The notes below the pieces were generated by a model. That model searched no databases and was not told the origin of the DNA. It saw nothing but the letters and a program-made list of their open reading frames with translations. Of a stretch of 64,000 nt of DNA, positions 50,356-59,336 are shown piece after piece (positions within the stretch are counted from its first letter, which is position 1; every line of letters begins with the position of its first letter). Position numbers and translations under genes: made by a program. The stretch is from the NCBI GenBank assembly GCA_904397865.1, contig CAJFOS010000003.1:1-64000 (forward strand), given 5' to 3'. The DNA comes from Candidatus Allochristensenella caecavium (lineage in GTDB: Bacteria; Bacillota; Clostridia; Christensenellales; QAND01).

Positions 50356-51537
50356 ATGTTGCAGAACTATGTACAATACAACCCGGAAAAAATTATTTTC
50401 GGGAAGGGTACAGAATGCCAGGTGGGCCAAGAGGTTGCCCGTTACAGCAAGACTTGTTTGCTGCATTACGACGGAGGGGATTACATCAACCCGCTGCTGG
50501 ACCGCATTCGTCAGTCGCTCAAGGATGCAGGCGTGACGTTTTATGAATTGGGCGGGGTGGAGCCGAACCCGCGTTTGACCTTGGTGCGCAAGGGCATTGA
50601 AATGGTCAAAGAACACAACATCGGCTTTGTGTTGGCTGTGGGTGGCGGCAGCACGATGGATAGCGCCAAATTCATCTCCGTCGGTACATATTATGATGGC
50701 GATATCTGGAATCATGGCCGCTTTGCGCCCATTCATACGCCCATCATCCCCAAAGGTGTTGTTTTGACCCTGCCGGGTACGGGCAGTGAGGTCAGCACAT
50801 CTGCGGTTATCCGCAATGATGAAGTCGACCCGGAAATTAAAAACTGCTTCTTTGCAGAAGAATTCCGTTTTGATTTTGCCATCATCAATCCGGAATTGAC
50901 CTATACGCTGCCGCCGAGCCAGACTGCTGCCGGCGCGTATGACATCATTTCACACTCAATGGAAGATTATTTCACTTCCACCGAAGATGCGGAATATTTG
51001 TGGGGCGTTTGCGAAACGGTAATAAATTCCGTGATGAAAAACGTACAGATTGCCCTCAAAGACCCGACCAATTATACTGCCCGTGCCAATATCTGCCGCG
51101 TAGCTTATGTGCCGCTGGAAGATATCATGGACCGGGGCACGCAGTATAACTTCTGTGTGCATAATATCGAAAAACCGGTCACGGGTACGTATCATTCTAC
51201 CCACGGCAAGATTTTGGCAATTATGATGCCCGCATGGATGAAGTATTGCTACAAGACCAATATTCCGCTGTTTATGCGCCTGTGCGTCAATTGCTTCGGC
51301 GCCAAACCGGATTATGACCATCCGGAAAAAACGATTATGGAAGGCATTCGCAATCTGGAACATTTTACACATGATATTGGCTTGCCGACGCGCTTGAGTG
51401 AAATTGGCATTGATGATAGCAAATTTGAATACTTGGCGGATTTGGCTGTTTGGGGTGACCGTGAAAACGGCTACGTCGGCCAGGTTACGAAGATGAAATT
51501 CGAAGATATCATCGAAATCTATAAACTGGCCCTATAA
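50356..51537 (+). CDS. Iron-containing alcohol dehydrogenase (butanol dehydrogenase/YqhD type)
   Basis: 393 residues. YNPEKIIFGKGTECQVGQE at the start, the NAD(P)-binding GGGSTMDSAKFI, TLPGTGSEVSTSAVIRN, then metal ligands in GAYDIISHSMEDYF (Asp, His) and HSTHGKILAIMMPAWM (His). Close to BdhA/BdhB and YqhD, which reduce aldehydes with NADPH. The start ATG has AGGAGGAAAA at 5 nt. Upstream in-frame codons reach into the previous gene and are not used. Role: fermentation of aldehydes to alcohols or detoxification (inference). Confidence 0.93.
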   Translation: MLQNYVQYNPEKIIFGKGTECQVGQEVARYSKTCLLHYDGGDYINPLLDRIRQSLKDAGVTFYELGGVEPNPRLTLVRKGIEMVKEHNIGFVLAVGGGSTMDSAKFISVGTYYDGDIWNHGRFAPIHTPIIPKGVVLTLPGTGSEVSTSAVIRNDEVDPEIKNCFFAEEFRFDFAIINPELTYTLPPSQTAAGAYDIISHSMEDYFTSTEDAEYLWGVCETVINSVMKNVQIALKDPTNYTARANICRVAYVPLEDIMDRGTQYNFCVHNIEKPVTGTYHSTHGKILAIMMPAWMKYCYKTNIPLFMRLCVNCFGAKPDYDHPEKTIMEGIRNLEHFTHDIGLPTRLSEIGIDDSKFEYLADLAVWGDRENGYVGQVTKMKFEDIIEIYKLAL

Positions 51538-51550
51538 AACAACATAAATA

Positions 51551-51586
51551 AAAAGACGGGTATGCGGATGCATGCCCGTCTTTTTA
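51551..51586 (+). terminator. Terminator of alcohol dehydrogenase gene
   Basis: AAAAGACGGG / CCCGTCTTTT stem around a 14-nt loop that itself can pair (GCATGC). Confidence 0.85.
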
Positions 51587-51785
51587 TGCATTGGTATGCG
51601 CGGCGCTGCAAAATAGGACATAACATAGAAAAGAGAGGCGTGCGCGCCGCCGTTGTCACTGAAAACGTAAAACGACGGGTTTTTCTCAATAAATAACAAA
51701 AACCATGCTTGGAAATATTGAAAATTATGATACACTATACATAGAGCAGGAAATCGGTTGAATCCGCAGGAAAGAAGGGCTTGAG

Positions 51786-52820
51786 GTGGAAAAACGGTAT
51801 ATTGTAACGGGGGCCAACGGGCATCTGGGACATACGATAGTTTCCATGTTGGCCGATAAGGGCGCCTGTGTGCGCGCGCTTGTCTATGGTGGTGACGCAC
51901 AGGGGGTTCCTATGCCACAGCAGGTCGAACAGGTGCAGGGCGATGTCCGTGATTACGCGTCCCTGGCGCCGTTGTTTGCTCAAGATGGTGCGCATGAAAA
52001 TATTGTCATTCACACGGCAGGCGTAGTCAAAATTGCCTCCAAGGCAGACCCAAACGTATACGATGTCAATGTCAAAGGGACGCAGAACATCCTTCGCTGG
52101 TGTTTGCAAAGCCATGTGAAGCGTTTGGTTTATGTCAGCAGCGTACACGCCATCGAAGAAAAGCGGAAAGGCGAAAAGATTGAGGAAACCAGGGAATTCA
52201 ATCCCAAACGCGTCGTTGGGTTATATGCAAAGACCAAAGCGGAAGCGACCAAGGCTGTGTTGGATAGCGTAGCGCAGGGACTGGATGCAGTGGTGGTGCA
52301 CCCATCCGGCATTTTGGGCCCGGGAGATTATGGCAGCGGACATTTGACGCAAATGGTTATCGATGCATGCCGTGGCGCGCTGCGTGCCTGTGTCAAAGGT
52401 GGATACGATTTTGTCGATGTGAGGGATGTGGCAGCTGGCACCATCGCAGCGGCTGACAGGGGGAGAACAGGCGAATGTTACATCCTGTCCAATCGGTATT
52501 ATCCGGTACCGGCATTTCTGAAGCTGTTGCATACGGTTTGTGGTTATCGGGAAATTAAACTGGTGTTGCCATTTTGGCTGGCCAAGGCGACGGCGCCATT
52601 GAGTGAATGGTACTATAAGTTGCGCAAGCAACCCCCGCTTTATACGCGCTATTCGCTCTATACGCTGCAAAGCAATAGCTGGTTTGACCACAGTAAGGCA
52701 ACACGGGAATTGGATTATCATCCACGTCCTATGGAAGAGACTCTTGCCGATACGGTCGAATTTTTGCAAAAGCATAGGCGTATTCCAATGCCCAAAGGCA
52801 AGGAGTGCCGCTGTACGTAA
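51786..52820 (+). CDS. NAD-dependent epimerase/dehydratase-like protein
   Basis: 344 residues, extended SDR. KRYIVTGANGHLGHTIVSMLADKG with GxxGxxG, VIHTAGVV, then YVSSVHAIEE (Ser) and YAKTKAEATKAVLD (Tyr/Lys YxxxK, with AKTK) are the active-site elements. VVVHPSGILGPGDYG and the C-terminal region WFDHSKATRELDYHPRPMEETLADTV are typical for dihydroflavonol-reductase-like members. Substrate unknown. GTG start after AAGAAGGG. The preceding about 200 bp hold no gene. Confidence 0.9.
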   Translation: MEKRYIVTGANGHLGHTIVSMLADKGACVRALVYGGDAQGVPMPQQVEQVQGDVRDYASLAPLFAQDGAHENIVIHTAGVVKIASKADPNVYDVNVKGTQNILRWCLQSHVKRLVYVSSVHAIEEKRKGEKIEETREFNPKRVVGLYAKTKAEATKAVLDSVAQGLDAVVVHPSGILGPGDYGSGHLTQMVIDACRGALRACVKGGYDFVDVRDVAAGTIAAADRGRTGECYILSNRYYPVPAFLKLLHTVCGYREIKLVLPFWLAKATAPLSEWYYKLRKQPPLYTRYSLYTLQSNSWFDHSKATRELDYHPRPMEETLADTVEFLQKHRRIPMPKGKECRCT

Positions 52821-52825
52821 AGACA

Positions 52826-52860
52826 AAAAAGGCATGTACAATCCGTACATGCCTTTTTGC
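52826..52860. terminator. Bidirectional terminator between epimerase and MerR genes
   Basis: AAAAAGGCATGTAC / GTACATGCCTTTTT, a 14-bp stem with AATCC loop. Confidence 0.93.
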
Positions 52861-52867
52861 TTGTTTT

Positions 52868-53623
52868 TCATGAGTTGGCATAAATGGCGTTGCGCAAAAA
52901 TGCTGCACATCCGGGCACTTTGGCGTCGTAATATTGGGTAAAACGCGTGTCCTGGACATAAAGGTCGGCGAGTCCCTGATATGCCTGTTGTGTATAATTG
53001 GATGGCCATGTATAAGAAAGCCACTGTCGGTGCAGCTGGACAATTGCCCGACCCATGGGACCGTCTGGTGCAGCCTGCTGCAATACTGCCTGTTCCAGCT
53101 GTGTTCGAATTCGTTCATCCAGCGTCTGCATGTCAGCTAGGTCTGCTTGTGTACACTGCAAATAGGCATCATGAGCTGCCTCAACGGCCGCATCGCCATA
53201 ACGTAGGCGTATTTCGGGCCCATAATCCCGTTCGTTCTGTGCGATACGCTGTTGCTTGAATCCTTCAAATTTCTCTGCGTCAGTCATCGAAATTCTCCCT
53301 TCAGCTTGTGCAATGGTTTTTTCCACCGTTTGTATCAGACGGGCAAGCGTTTGTTGCTGCTGTTGCAGTTGTGTCCGGTGCTGGCGCAGCGCGGCCACGC
53401 GGTCGAATTGAGGCGCCTGTATCAACTGCTGGATTTGTGCAAGCGAAAAACCGAGATTGCGATAAAATAGAATCTGCTGCAGCATATCGACCGATGACGC
53501 ATCATACGTTCGTTTGCCGTTAGACGAACGCTGTGCAGGCAACAGCCCAATCTGGTCATAATAGCGCAGGGTCCGGGTGGTCACACCGGACAGTTCGGCT
53601 AACGTGGCGATAGTGTAAGTCAC
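52868..53623 (-). CDS. MerR-family regulator with TipAS domain
   Basis: 251 residues. Winged-helix MerR head (YTIATLAELSGVTTRTLRYYDQIGLLPAQRSSNGKRTYDASSVDMLQQILFYRNLGFSLAQIQQLI), a long coiled-coil dimerisation helix (TQLQQQQQTLARLIQTVEKTIAQAEG), and a C-terminal TipAS drug-binding domain (EKFEGFKQQRIAQNERDYGPEIRLRYGDAAVEAAHD, then WLSYTWPSNYTQQAYQGLADLYVQDTRFTQYYDAKVPGCAAFL). TipAL-type regulators are activated by thiopeptides and multidrugs. The start is GTG, with AGGAGGG at 8 nt. The promoter carries a MerR dyad (53648-53678). Confidence 0.94.
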   Translation of the reverse strand: MTYTIATLAELSGVTTRTLRYYDQIGLLPAQRSSNGKRTYDASSVDMLQQILFYRNLGFSLAQIQQLIQAPQFDRVAALRQHRTQLQQQQQTLARLIQTVEKTIAQAEGRISMTDAEKFEGFKQQRIAQNERDYGPEIRLRYGDAAVEAAHDAYLQCTQADLADMQTLDERIRTQLEQAVLQQAAPDGPMGRAIVQLHRQWLSYTWPSNYTQQAYQGLADLYVQDTRFTQYYDAKVPGCAAFLRNAIYANS

Positions 53624-53647
53624 GCTTCATCCCTCCTGATGATGGGA

Positions 53648-53678
53648 AGTATATCAGTTGACGTAACGTCAATGTCAA
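53648..53678 (-). promoter_or_regulatory. MerR-type promoter with 19-bp spacer and dyad
   Basis: On the minus strand TTGACA (forward 53673-53678) and TATACT (53648-53653) are 19 bp apart. The spacer contains TTGACGT-T-ACGTCAA (53658-53672), a perfect 7-1-7 dyad. A 19-bp spacer that is realigned by a bound activator is the hallmark of MerR-regulated promoters, so the gene at 52868 probably autoregulates. Confidence 0.85.
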
Positions 53679-54106
53679 TACGCTGTTTGATACAATACGC
53701 TTTTTTGAAACATATTGCACACGCCGGGGTTATTTTACCAAAGAACTGCAGCCAAACAGCCAGTGATACGCATGCCAGGACAAAAATGCGGTCTCGTTCT
53801 ATCTCTTCCGATGACGGCGCCTGAACGTCTGCTTCTGAATAGGGCTGCGAGTTGACTGGTATATATTTATTTAAGTGGTTTTCGATGGTTTATCAAACTG
53901 CCTGGATTATCTTTTCACAAAGAACTTGAAGAAAATCATTGTAAAGGATAACGAACGGTAGGCGTCGCCGTTTGTTTTTGATGGCTGGATAGAAAAGTGG
54001 CTGGCAAGAGGAGCGCTTCCGCTTTTCTGCAAGCTTATCCGGCCGAACCGTTTCGCAGTGATTTTTATCATCCCTTGCTTTGTCGGGCCTTCGTGCGGGC
54101 AAAACG
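53679..54106. other. About 430 bp with no convincing gene
   Basis: The stretch between the MerR promoter and the htrA terminator has short open frames on both strands, but none has a good ribosome site or recognisable sequence. It is AT-richer at 53850-53950. It may be remnant or regulatory DNA. Confidence 0.5.
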
Positions 54107-54140
54107 AAAGCCATCCGTATATCGGATGGCTTTTTTTGCT
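54107..54140. terminator. Terminator after htrA-like gene (and on plus strand)
   Basis: AAAGCCATCCG / CGGATGGCTTT, 11-bp stem, TATAT loop, T-runs both ways. Confidence 0.9.
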
Positions 54141-54144
54141 TTCC

Positions 54145-55320
54145 TTAAAAAGCGAGCGTAGAACGGTTGGCCAGCACGATTTGTACTTGAGAAACAGCAC
54201 CGTCGCGCATCAGACTGACGGTGACCAAATCTCCCACCTGTTTGGCTTCCAGCGTCTGATACAGGCCATCGATGCTGGTGATGGCCTGTCCATCCAGTTG
54301 TACCAATACGTCGCCGGTGACAAGCCCTGCTTTGGCGGCGGGGCCATCGGCGGCAACGCCGGTGACGAGCACGCCGCTTGGGATACCCAGGGTCTGTGCA
54401 CTCTGTGCTGTCAGCGTCGAACCGGCGATACCGATGCCCGGGCGAACAATCGTCTGCCCATTGGCCAATTGGCTGAGAATGGGAAGGGCATCGTCAATGG
54501 GCAGGGCAAACGCAATCCCCTGTGCCAGCGTCGCGGTTGTATCCGTAGTAGCGGAAGGGATACTAACGCTTTTGCGCGTAACAATACCGATAACTTCCCC
54601 CTTGCGATTGAGCAGCGGGCCGCCCGAATTGCCCGGATTGACGGCTGCGTCCGTTTGCAGGAAAGTTTGCGTGCGCCCATTGACGTTCAATGAACGCTGC
54701 GTGCCGCTGATGATGCCGCGCGTCGCGCTTCCCATCAAAGCGCTGCCATAAGGGCTGCCTAACACAATCGCCTCTTCGCCAAGACGCACATCTTTGGAAA
54801 GCCCGAATGTGGCTGGGGTCAAATCCGTGCGGTCAATCTTCAGCACCGCTAAATCCGAAACGGTGTCTTTACCGATAACGCTGGCCGCAATTCGTTCGGT
54901 TTCTCCCGGCAGCGTGACCAGAATAGACGTCGCATCCGTTATCACGTGCGCATTGGTGATAATCAATCCCTCTGCTTTGTATACGATGCCGGAACCGGTT
55001 GTTGTCGTAGTGAGCGCGCCGGCTGTTGTATTGCCGTAAACGGAAGTGATTTGCACGACGCTTTTGGAAGCGGTTTCAATCATATCCACTAAATTGTCGC
55101 TGACAGGTTCCAGGGTGGGCGCCGGCGTTGATTCCCCCACTTGTGTAGCAGGGGTTGCCGTCGGCTCGGCGGAAGGCGCGGGCGTTGCCTGCGCCGACGA
55201 CAGCGCAGGGATGTAACGTGGCAATACGAAGATGCCGACGGCAATGCCCAGGCAAAAACAGAGCAGGCAACTGGTGAGTATAAGCCCCCAACGAGTCCTT
55301 GGTTTAGTAGTTTCTTGCAT
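54145..55320 (-). CDS. HtrA/DegP-like S1C serine protease with PDZ domain
   Basis: 391 residues. N-terminal transmembrane helix (WGLILTSCLLCFCLGIAVGIFVL), a Pro/Thr/Ala-rich linker (ATPAPSAEPTATPATQ), then a trypsin-like domain with His125 (ITNAHVI), Asp156 (TVSDLAVLKI) and Ser232 (NPGNSGGPLLN), followed by one PDZ domain (GVLVTGVAADGPAAKAGLVTGDVLVQLDGQAITSIDGLYQTLE). It is a surface quality-control protease, like HtrA/HtrB of Bacillus. ATG with GGAAGGGAG upstream. It is divergent from the efflux operon at 55624. Confidence 0.94.
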   Translation of the reverse strand: MQETTKPRTRWGLILTSCLLCFCLGIAVGIFVLPRYIPALSSAQATPAPSAEPTATPATQVGESTPAPTLEPVSDNLVDMIETASKSVVQITSVYGNTTAGALTTTTTGSGIVYKAEGLIITNAHVITDATSILVTLPGETERIAASVIGKDTVSDLAVLKIDRTDLTPATFGLSKDVRLGEEAIVLGSPYGSALMGSATRGIISGTQRSLNVNGRTQTFLQTDAAVNPGNSGGPLLNRKGEVIGIVTRKSVSIPSATTDTTATLAQGIAFALPIDDALPILSQLANGQTIVRPGIGIAGSTLTAQSAQTLGIPSGVLVTGVAADGPAAKAGLVTGDVLVQLDGQAITSIDGLYQTLEAKQVGDLVTVSLMRDGAVSQVQIVLANRSTLAF

Positions 55321-55623
55321 CGGATGATGTGCTCCCTTCCGAAACGATAAGGCATGGATATCCTCTTGATTGTATTTATTTTAATCCTTTCCAGCCAAAC
55401 ATACAAGGACAAGCCACCTCCATAGGCAATGCGTTTTGCAGGAAAAAACAGAGGAATATGAAAGGAACATGGCCAATGACATGCGAAGACGACACGGTTG
55501 TGTCGGCACGACGTTTTTGTACGGCGGCAGCCATGAAACAAACGAATTTTGCCCTGATGTTGACGCAAAAAATGGGTAACGTAAAGAACGAAGAGAATCC
55601 GCTCAGTCCATAGGAGGGACAGA
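55321..55623. other. Divergent spacer between htrA and efflux operon
   Basis: About 300 bp holding start signals for htrA (GGAAGGGAG) and for the MacA-like gene (AGGAGGG at 55611-55617). No gene or clear operator was seen. Confidence 0.5.
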
Positions 55624-57159
55624 ATGAAAGGCATGTGGAAAAGCAAGAAAGGGAAAATCGTATTGGTATGCGCTGCCGCGGCATTGGTTATCATCCTGCT
55701 GGCAGTGACGTTAGGCGGTCAGTCCGGCAGTACCCAGGGGACGGCTTATTCTTCCTACACAGTGCAGACCGGCAATGTGGAAGTGGCCGTACAGGGGAAC
55801 GGCACGTTGGCAACTACCCAACAGGAAACCTATACCCTGCCCAACAGTGGAACAGTCGATATTGTTTCGGCTGCAGAAGGCGACACAGTGCAAAAAGGCG
55901 ACCTGTTGGCGGTTATGACGCCGCAGACCAGCGCGCACAGCAGGGTCAGTACGGATGACAGCAACGCATTGATAAAGATAAAAAACGCTTCAGACGGCGT
56001 GTCCAGCGTCCTGGCGCCGGTTGCAGGACGCATCAAAGGTGTAAATGCCCAGGTCAATGCGACGGCGGCATCTTTGCAGAACAACAAAAAACCGCTTTGC
56101 TGGATTTCGGCAGACGGCAAGATGACCGTGGCGCTTTCCCTTGACGATGTTAGCACCGTTACACACGGACAGACCGTGCAAGTCGTCGTCGGGGAACAGA
56201 CCGTGAATGGAACCGTCACAGCTGTGCGCGATGCCAATAATCAAACCGTTGTCACCATCGATACGGACACCTTTGACATTGGAGCGGAGGCGTCGGTGAT
56301 GGATACGGACGGAACGGAATGGGGAACAGGCGTGCTGCAGCTCAACGACCCGGTCCCCGTTGTGGCGCCCAGCGGCTACGTCCTTTCGATTTCGGCAGAG
56401 GAGAATCAGCGCGTTGCAGCTGGCACGACCCTGTTTACGCTGGCCAACACGGGATTGGATACCGGTACGCAAAGCATCGTTGCAGTCTATGCCGACCGCG
56501 ACGGGGTGTTGACGGATGTATCGTTGGGTACGGCCGCTTCCGCCTCGGCCCAAAACAGTACGAATGGATATAGCATCCAGGCCGAAGGCGATTATACACT
56601 GAGCATCGCTGTCGATGAGCTGGATATCGCCTCCATTGAACAAGGACAGAGCGCACAAATCACCATCGATGCGCTTTCAGACCAGACGTTTACCGGTGTG
56701 GTAGAACGCGTGTCCCGTTTGGGGACGACGACCGGAAGTGTCACAACTTATGATGTCACCATTCGGCTGGATGCAGCACAAGGGCTTTATGCAGGGATGA
56801 GCGCCCAGGCCAAAATCGTGACTCAAAGCAGCGAAAACGTGGTGACGGTGCCGGTTGAGGCCCTGCTGCATGAAAATGACACGTATTATGTGCTCTCCGA
56901 AGCAGCTGTCGGAAAGACGGGCGATGAAGCGGATACAGAGGCCAACCGGATTGAAGTGGGCGTTGGGCTGGCCAACGGAAGCGTTGCGGAAATTACAAGT
57001 GGTCTGTCCAGTGGGACTACTATCGCCATCCCCAACACCTCCACGTCTTCCAGCAGTTCGCTGATGGATATGATGGGCGGTATGGGGGGCCAGATGCCCC
57101 AAGGCGCCCCGGGTGACAACGGAGGATTTGATGGCGCACCACCGGAACGCGGAAATTGA
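55624..57159 (+). CDS. Periplasmic-adaptor-type efflux protein (MacA/HlyD family)
   Basis: 511 residues. N-terminal signal anchor (KIVLVCAAAALVIILLAVTL), then a biotinyl-lipoyl/hairpin region with YTVQTGNVEVAVQGNGTLA, DIVSAAEGDTVQKGDLLAVM and VLAPVAGRIKGVN, beta-barrel and membrane-proximal domains (VTTYDVTIRLDAAQGLYAGMSAQAKIV, VVTVPVEALLHENDTYYVL), and a Ser-rich C-terminus (SSSSLMDMMGGMGGQMPQG). In Gram-positives such adaptors pair with MacB-type ABC exporters; the next two genes supply those. Substrate unknown (antibiotics, peptides or lipids). Confidence 0.9.
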   Translation: MKGMWKSKKGKIVLVCAAAALVIILLAVTLGGQSGSTQGTAYSSYTVQTGNVEVAVQGNGTLATTQQETYTLPNSGTVDIVSAAEGDTVQKGDLLAVMTPQTSAHSRVSTDDSNALIKIKNASDGVSSVLAPVAGRIKGVNAQVNATAASLQNNKKPLCWISADGKMTVALSLDDVSTVTHGQTVQVVVGEQTVNGTVTAVRDANNQTVVTIDTDTFDIGAEASVMDTDGTEWGTGVLQLNDPVPVVAPSGYVLSISAEENQRVAAGTTLFTLANTGLDTGTQSIVAVYADRDGVLTDVSLGTAASASAQNSTNGYSIQAEGDYTLSIAVDELDIASIEQGQSAQITIDALSDQTFTGVVERVSRLGTTTGSVTTYDVTIRLDAAQGLYAGMSAQAKIVTQSSENVVTVPVEALLHENDTYYVLSEAAVGKTGDEADTEANRIEVGVGLANGSVAEITSGLSSGTTIAIPNTSTSSSSSLMDMMGGMGGQMPQGAPGDNGGFDGAPPERGN

Positions 57160-57171
57160 TGGGGTGAGTAT

Positions 57172-57849
57172 ATGATTGTATTGGAAGATATCTGTAAAAC
57201 GTACCGCCTGGGTGAAAATGCCGTCTATGCGCTCCAGCATGTGAATCTGCATGTCAAAAGCAGGGAGTTTGTAGCGATTGTAGGACCCAGTGGAAGCGGA
57301 AAAAGTACGCTGATGAATATGATTGGCTGTCTGGATGTAGCCGATAGCGGGCGGTATTGCTTGGATGGAGAGGATGTTTCATCCTTGACGGAAAAACAGC
57401 TGTCCACCCTGCGTAATCGTAAAATCGGTTTTGTGTTCCAGCAGTTCAACCTGCTGCAAAAGTTGAGCGCGGAAGAAAATGTAGAACTGCCGCTGGTTTA
57501 TCAGGGCGTACCCGGTGCCGAACGCAAGCAGCGCGTTCAACAGGCGCTGGCTCGGGTGGGCTTACAAACGCGGGTGCACCATAAGCCCCATGAGTTATCC
57601 GGTGGACAACAGCAGCGCGTGGCGATTGCCCGAGCGCTGGTCACACGTCCGGCTTTGATTCTCGCTGATGAGCCGACGGGCAACTTGGATTCGCAGAGTG
57701 GCTGGGAAGTCATGCGGATGCTCCAGGATTTGAATGCGCAGGGGCATACAATTGTCCTCATTACCCATGACCAGCATGTCGCTGCACAGGCTCAGCGGCG
57801 CGTACGCATTGCCGACGGTCGTCTATATGAACAGGAGGCGATGCGATGA
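57172..57849 (+). CDS. MacB-type ABC exporter, ATP-binding protein
   Basis: 225 residues. Walker A GPSGSGKSTLMNMIGCLDVA, Q-loop VFQQFNLL, signature [16 protein letters not shown], Walker B LILADEPTGNLDSQSG, His switch VLITHDQHVA. The LolD/MacB group, paired with a FtsX-like permease (next gene, 4-nt overlap) and the adaptor upstream. Confidence 0.94.
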   Translation: MIVLEDICKTYRLGENAVYALQHVNLHVKSREFVAIVGPSGSGKSTLMNMIGCLDVADSGRYCLDGEDVSSLTEKQLSTLRNRKIGFVFQQFNLLQKLSAEENVELPLVYQGVPGAERKQRVQQALARVGLQTRVHHKPHELSGGQQQRVAIARALVTRPALILADEPTGNLDSQSGWEVMRMLQDLNAQGHTIVLITHDQHVAAQAQRRVRIADGRLYEQEAMR

Positions 57850-59015
57850 ACTGGGTGCAGACCTGGAAAATGGCGTTTGCCTCCATTTTTAGCAATAAGA
57901 TGCGTTCCTTTCTCACCATGCTGGGCATAATCATCGGCGTGCTGGCTGTGACCCTGCTCGTCTCCGTCGTACAGGGTGCTACGGGGCAGGTTACTAGTCA
58001 GATTGCATCCATGGGCAGCAATTTACTGACCGTGTCGGTCACGGATACACGTGCCAATCTCTATCTTACCATGGATGATTTAGCGGCCCTGCAGGGCAAG
58101 GACGGCGTTGCGCTCACCGCGCCGTTGGTGACAACAAGCGCCGAAGTCGCGGGAGACGGCGAAAGCCAGAGCGCAACCGTGCAGGGGGTCACGCCGAACT
58201 ACTTCACCATCACGGACTTGAACGTGCAAACGGGGCGTTTATTAGGCCAGACAGATATTGACAACCGGACGCACGTAGCCCTGATTGGCGTGGATTTGGC
58301 AGAAGAATTATTTGGTGCCGGTAACGTCGTCGGGCAGACCATCACCATCGCAGACCGAACATTTACCATTGTCGGCCTGTTGGAAGAACAGGGAAGTAGT
58401 TTGACCGGTTCGCAGGATGAACGCGTGCTGATTCCTTTTACCACCGCGCAGCGCATGACGCAGAATACACAGATGACGGCCTTTTATGCTTCGGCTGAAT
58501 CCAGCGACACCGTTGCGCAGGCGGAAAGCACGCTGAATCGTTTCATGTACGCGGCATTGGGTGATGAAGACGCTTATACCATTTACAATCAATCTGCTCT
58601 TTTAGACGCCATGGATGAAGTGCTGGGAACGATGTCATTGCTGTTGGGCGGCATTGCGGGCATCTCTCTACTGGTGGGAGGAATCGGTATTATGAACATC
58701 ATGTTGGTTTCGGTGACAGAGCGCACACGCGAAATCGGCATTCGGAAAGCCATCGGTGCACAGCGGTGGGATATATTGGTTCAATTTCTCATTGAAGCGA
58801 TTGTGTTGTCGTTGCTGGGCGGGCTGATTGGTCTGGCGCTGGGAATGGCGGGCGCCGCATTGTTGACTACCTATATGGGCATGACCATTCAGGTCTCTCT
58901 GGGTGTCGCAGCCATCGCGATTGGGTTTTCGGTATTGGTTGGTGTTGTGTTCGGGGTGTATCCGGCGGCCAAAGCGTCGCGGCTGCATCCAATTGAAGCG
59001 CTCCGCTATGAATAA
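57846..59015 (+). CDS. MacB/FtsX-type ABC permease
   Basis: 389 residues, four transmembrane helices: the N-terminal KMRSFLTMLGIIIGVLAVTLLVSV, an extracellular MacB-PCD of about 200 residues, and the C-terminal FtsX block (LLLGGIAGISLLVGGIGIMNIMLVSVTERTREIGIRKAIGA, then ALGMAGAALL and VLVGVVFGVYPAAKASRLHPIEALRYE). The RTREIGIRKAIGA and PAAKASRLxPIEALRYE signatures are exact for MacB. Together with the two upstream genes it forms a tripartite-like exporter. Confidence 0.95.
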   Translation: MNWVQTWKMAFASIFSNKMRSFLTMLGIIIGVLAVTLLVSVVQGATGQVTSQIASMGSNLLTVSVTDTRANLYLTMDDLAALQGKDGVALTAPLVTTSAEVAGDGESQSATVQGVTPNYFTITDLNVQTGRLLGQTDIDNRTHVALIGVDLAEELFGAGNVVGQTITIADRTFTIVGLLEEQGSSLTGSQDERVLIPFTTAQRMTQNTQMTAFYASAESSDTVAQAESTLNRFMYAALGDEDAYTIYNQSALLDAMDEVLGTMSLLLGGIAGISLLVGGIGIMNIMLVSVTERTREIGIRKAIGAQRWDILVQFLIEAIVLSLLGGLIGLALGMAGAALLTTYMGMTIQVSLGVAAIAIGFSVLVGVVFGVYPAAKASRLHPIEALRYE

Positions 59016-59056
59016 AATGCCCTTTTTCCAGGTTCGTTCTTCTCCTTGTATAGCAA

Positions 59057-59098
59057 GCGCCCACCCGCGCAGATGCGTCAAACAGCGGTGGGTGCTTT
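59057..59098 (+). terminator. Weak terminator after MacAB-like operon
   Basis: GCGCCCACCCGC and GCGGTGGGTGC pair with one mismatch and a bulge over a 17-nt loop; short T-run (TTT) only. Confidence 0.4.
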
Positions 59099-59121
59099 GT
59101 CCGTGTCGATAAGGAAAATGC

Positions 59122-59149
59122 TTGCCAAATGCGAAGATTGGCGTATAAT
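59122..59149 (+). promoter_or_regulatory. Promoter of THF riboswitch/folT
   Basis: TTGCCA (59122-59127), 16-bp spacer, TATAAT (59144-59149), 20 nt before the riboswitch. Confidence 0.75.
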
Positions 59150-59167
59150 GAAACCGAAAAGAAAATA

Positions 59168-59280
59168 GGCAGAGTAGGCTCTTGTGCGTGAAGTGTCAGT
59201 CGAACGGGGAGTTGTCGGCTGGACGAAAAGCGAAATGTTCGCTTGCGGTGCAGGGGTCGCATCCCGCTGCTGCATACCAA
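59168..59280 (+). ncRNA. THF (tetrahydrofolate) riboswitch
   Basis: The region follows the THF-I consensus in order: AGAGTAG, GCGTGAAGTG, ACGGGGAGTTGTCG, GGACGAAAAGCG with its hairpin (GCGAA/TTCGC), CGGTGCAGGG and TCGCATCCCGCT. Downstream TCACCTC (59291-59297) can pair with GAGGTGA (59325-59331), the ribosome site of folT, followed by TTTTTT, so control could be at translation or termination. It sits between a promoter and the folate transporter. Confidence 0.9.
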
Positions 59281-59336
59281 AGAGGGTTGGTCACCTCCGA
59301 CGATGTAGCAACAAATTTCGGAAGAGGTGATTTTTT

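Noticed and set aside
53907-54200. 97-codon minus-strand frame near the htrA terminator
   Set aside because: It crosses the terminator hairpin and overlaps the end of htrA; no recognisable product.
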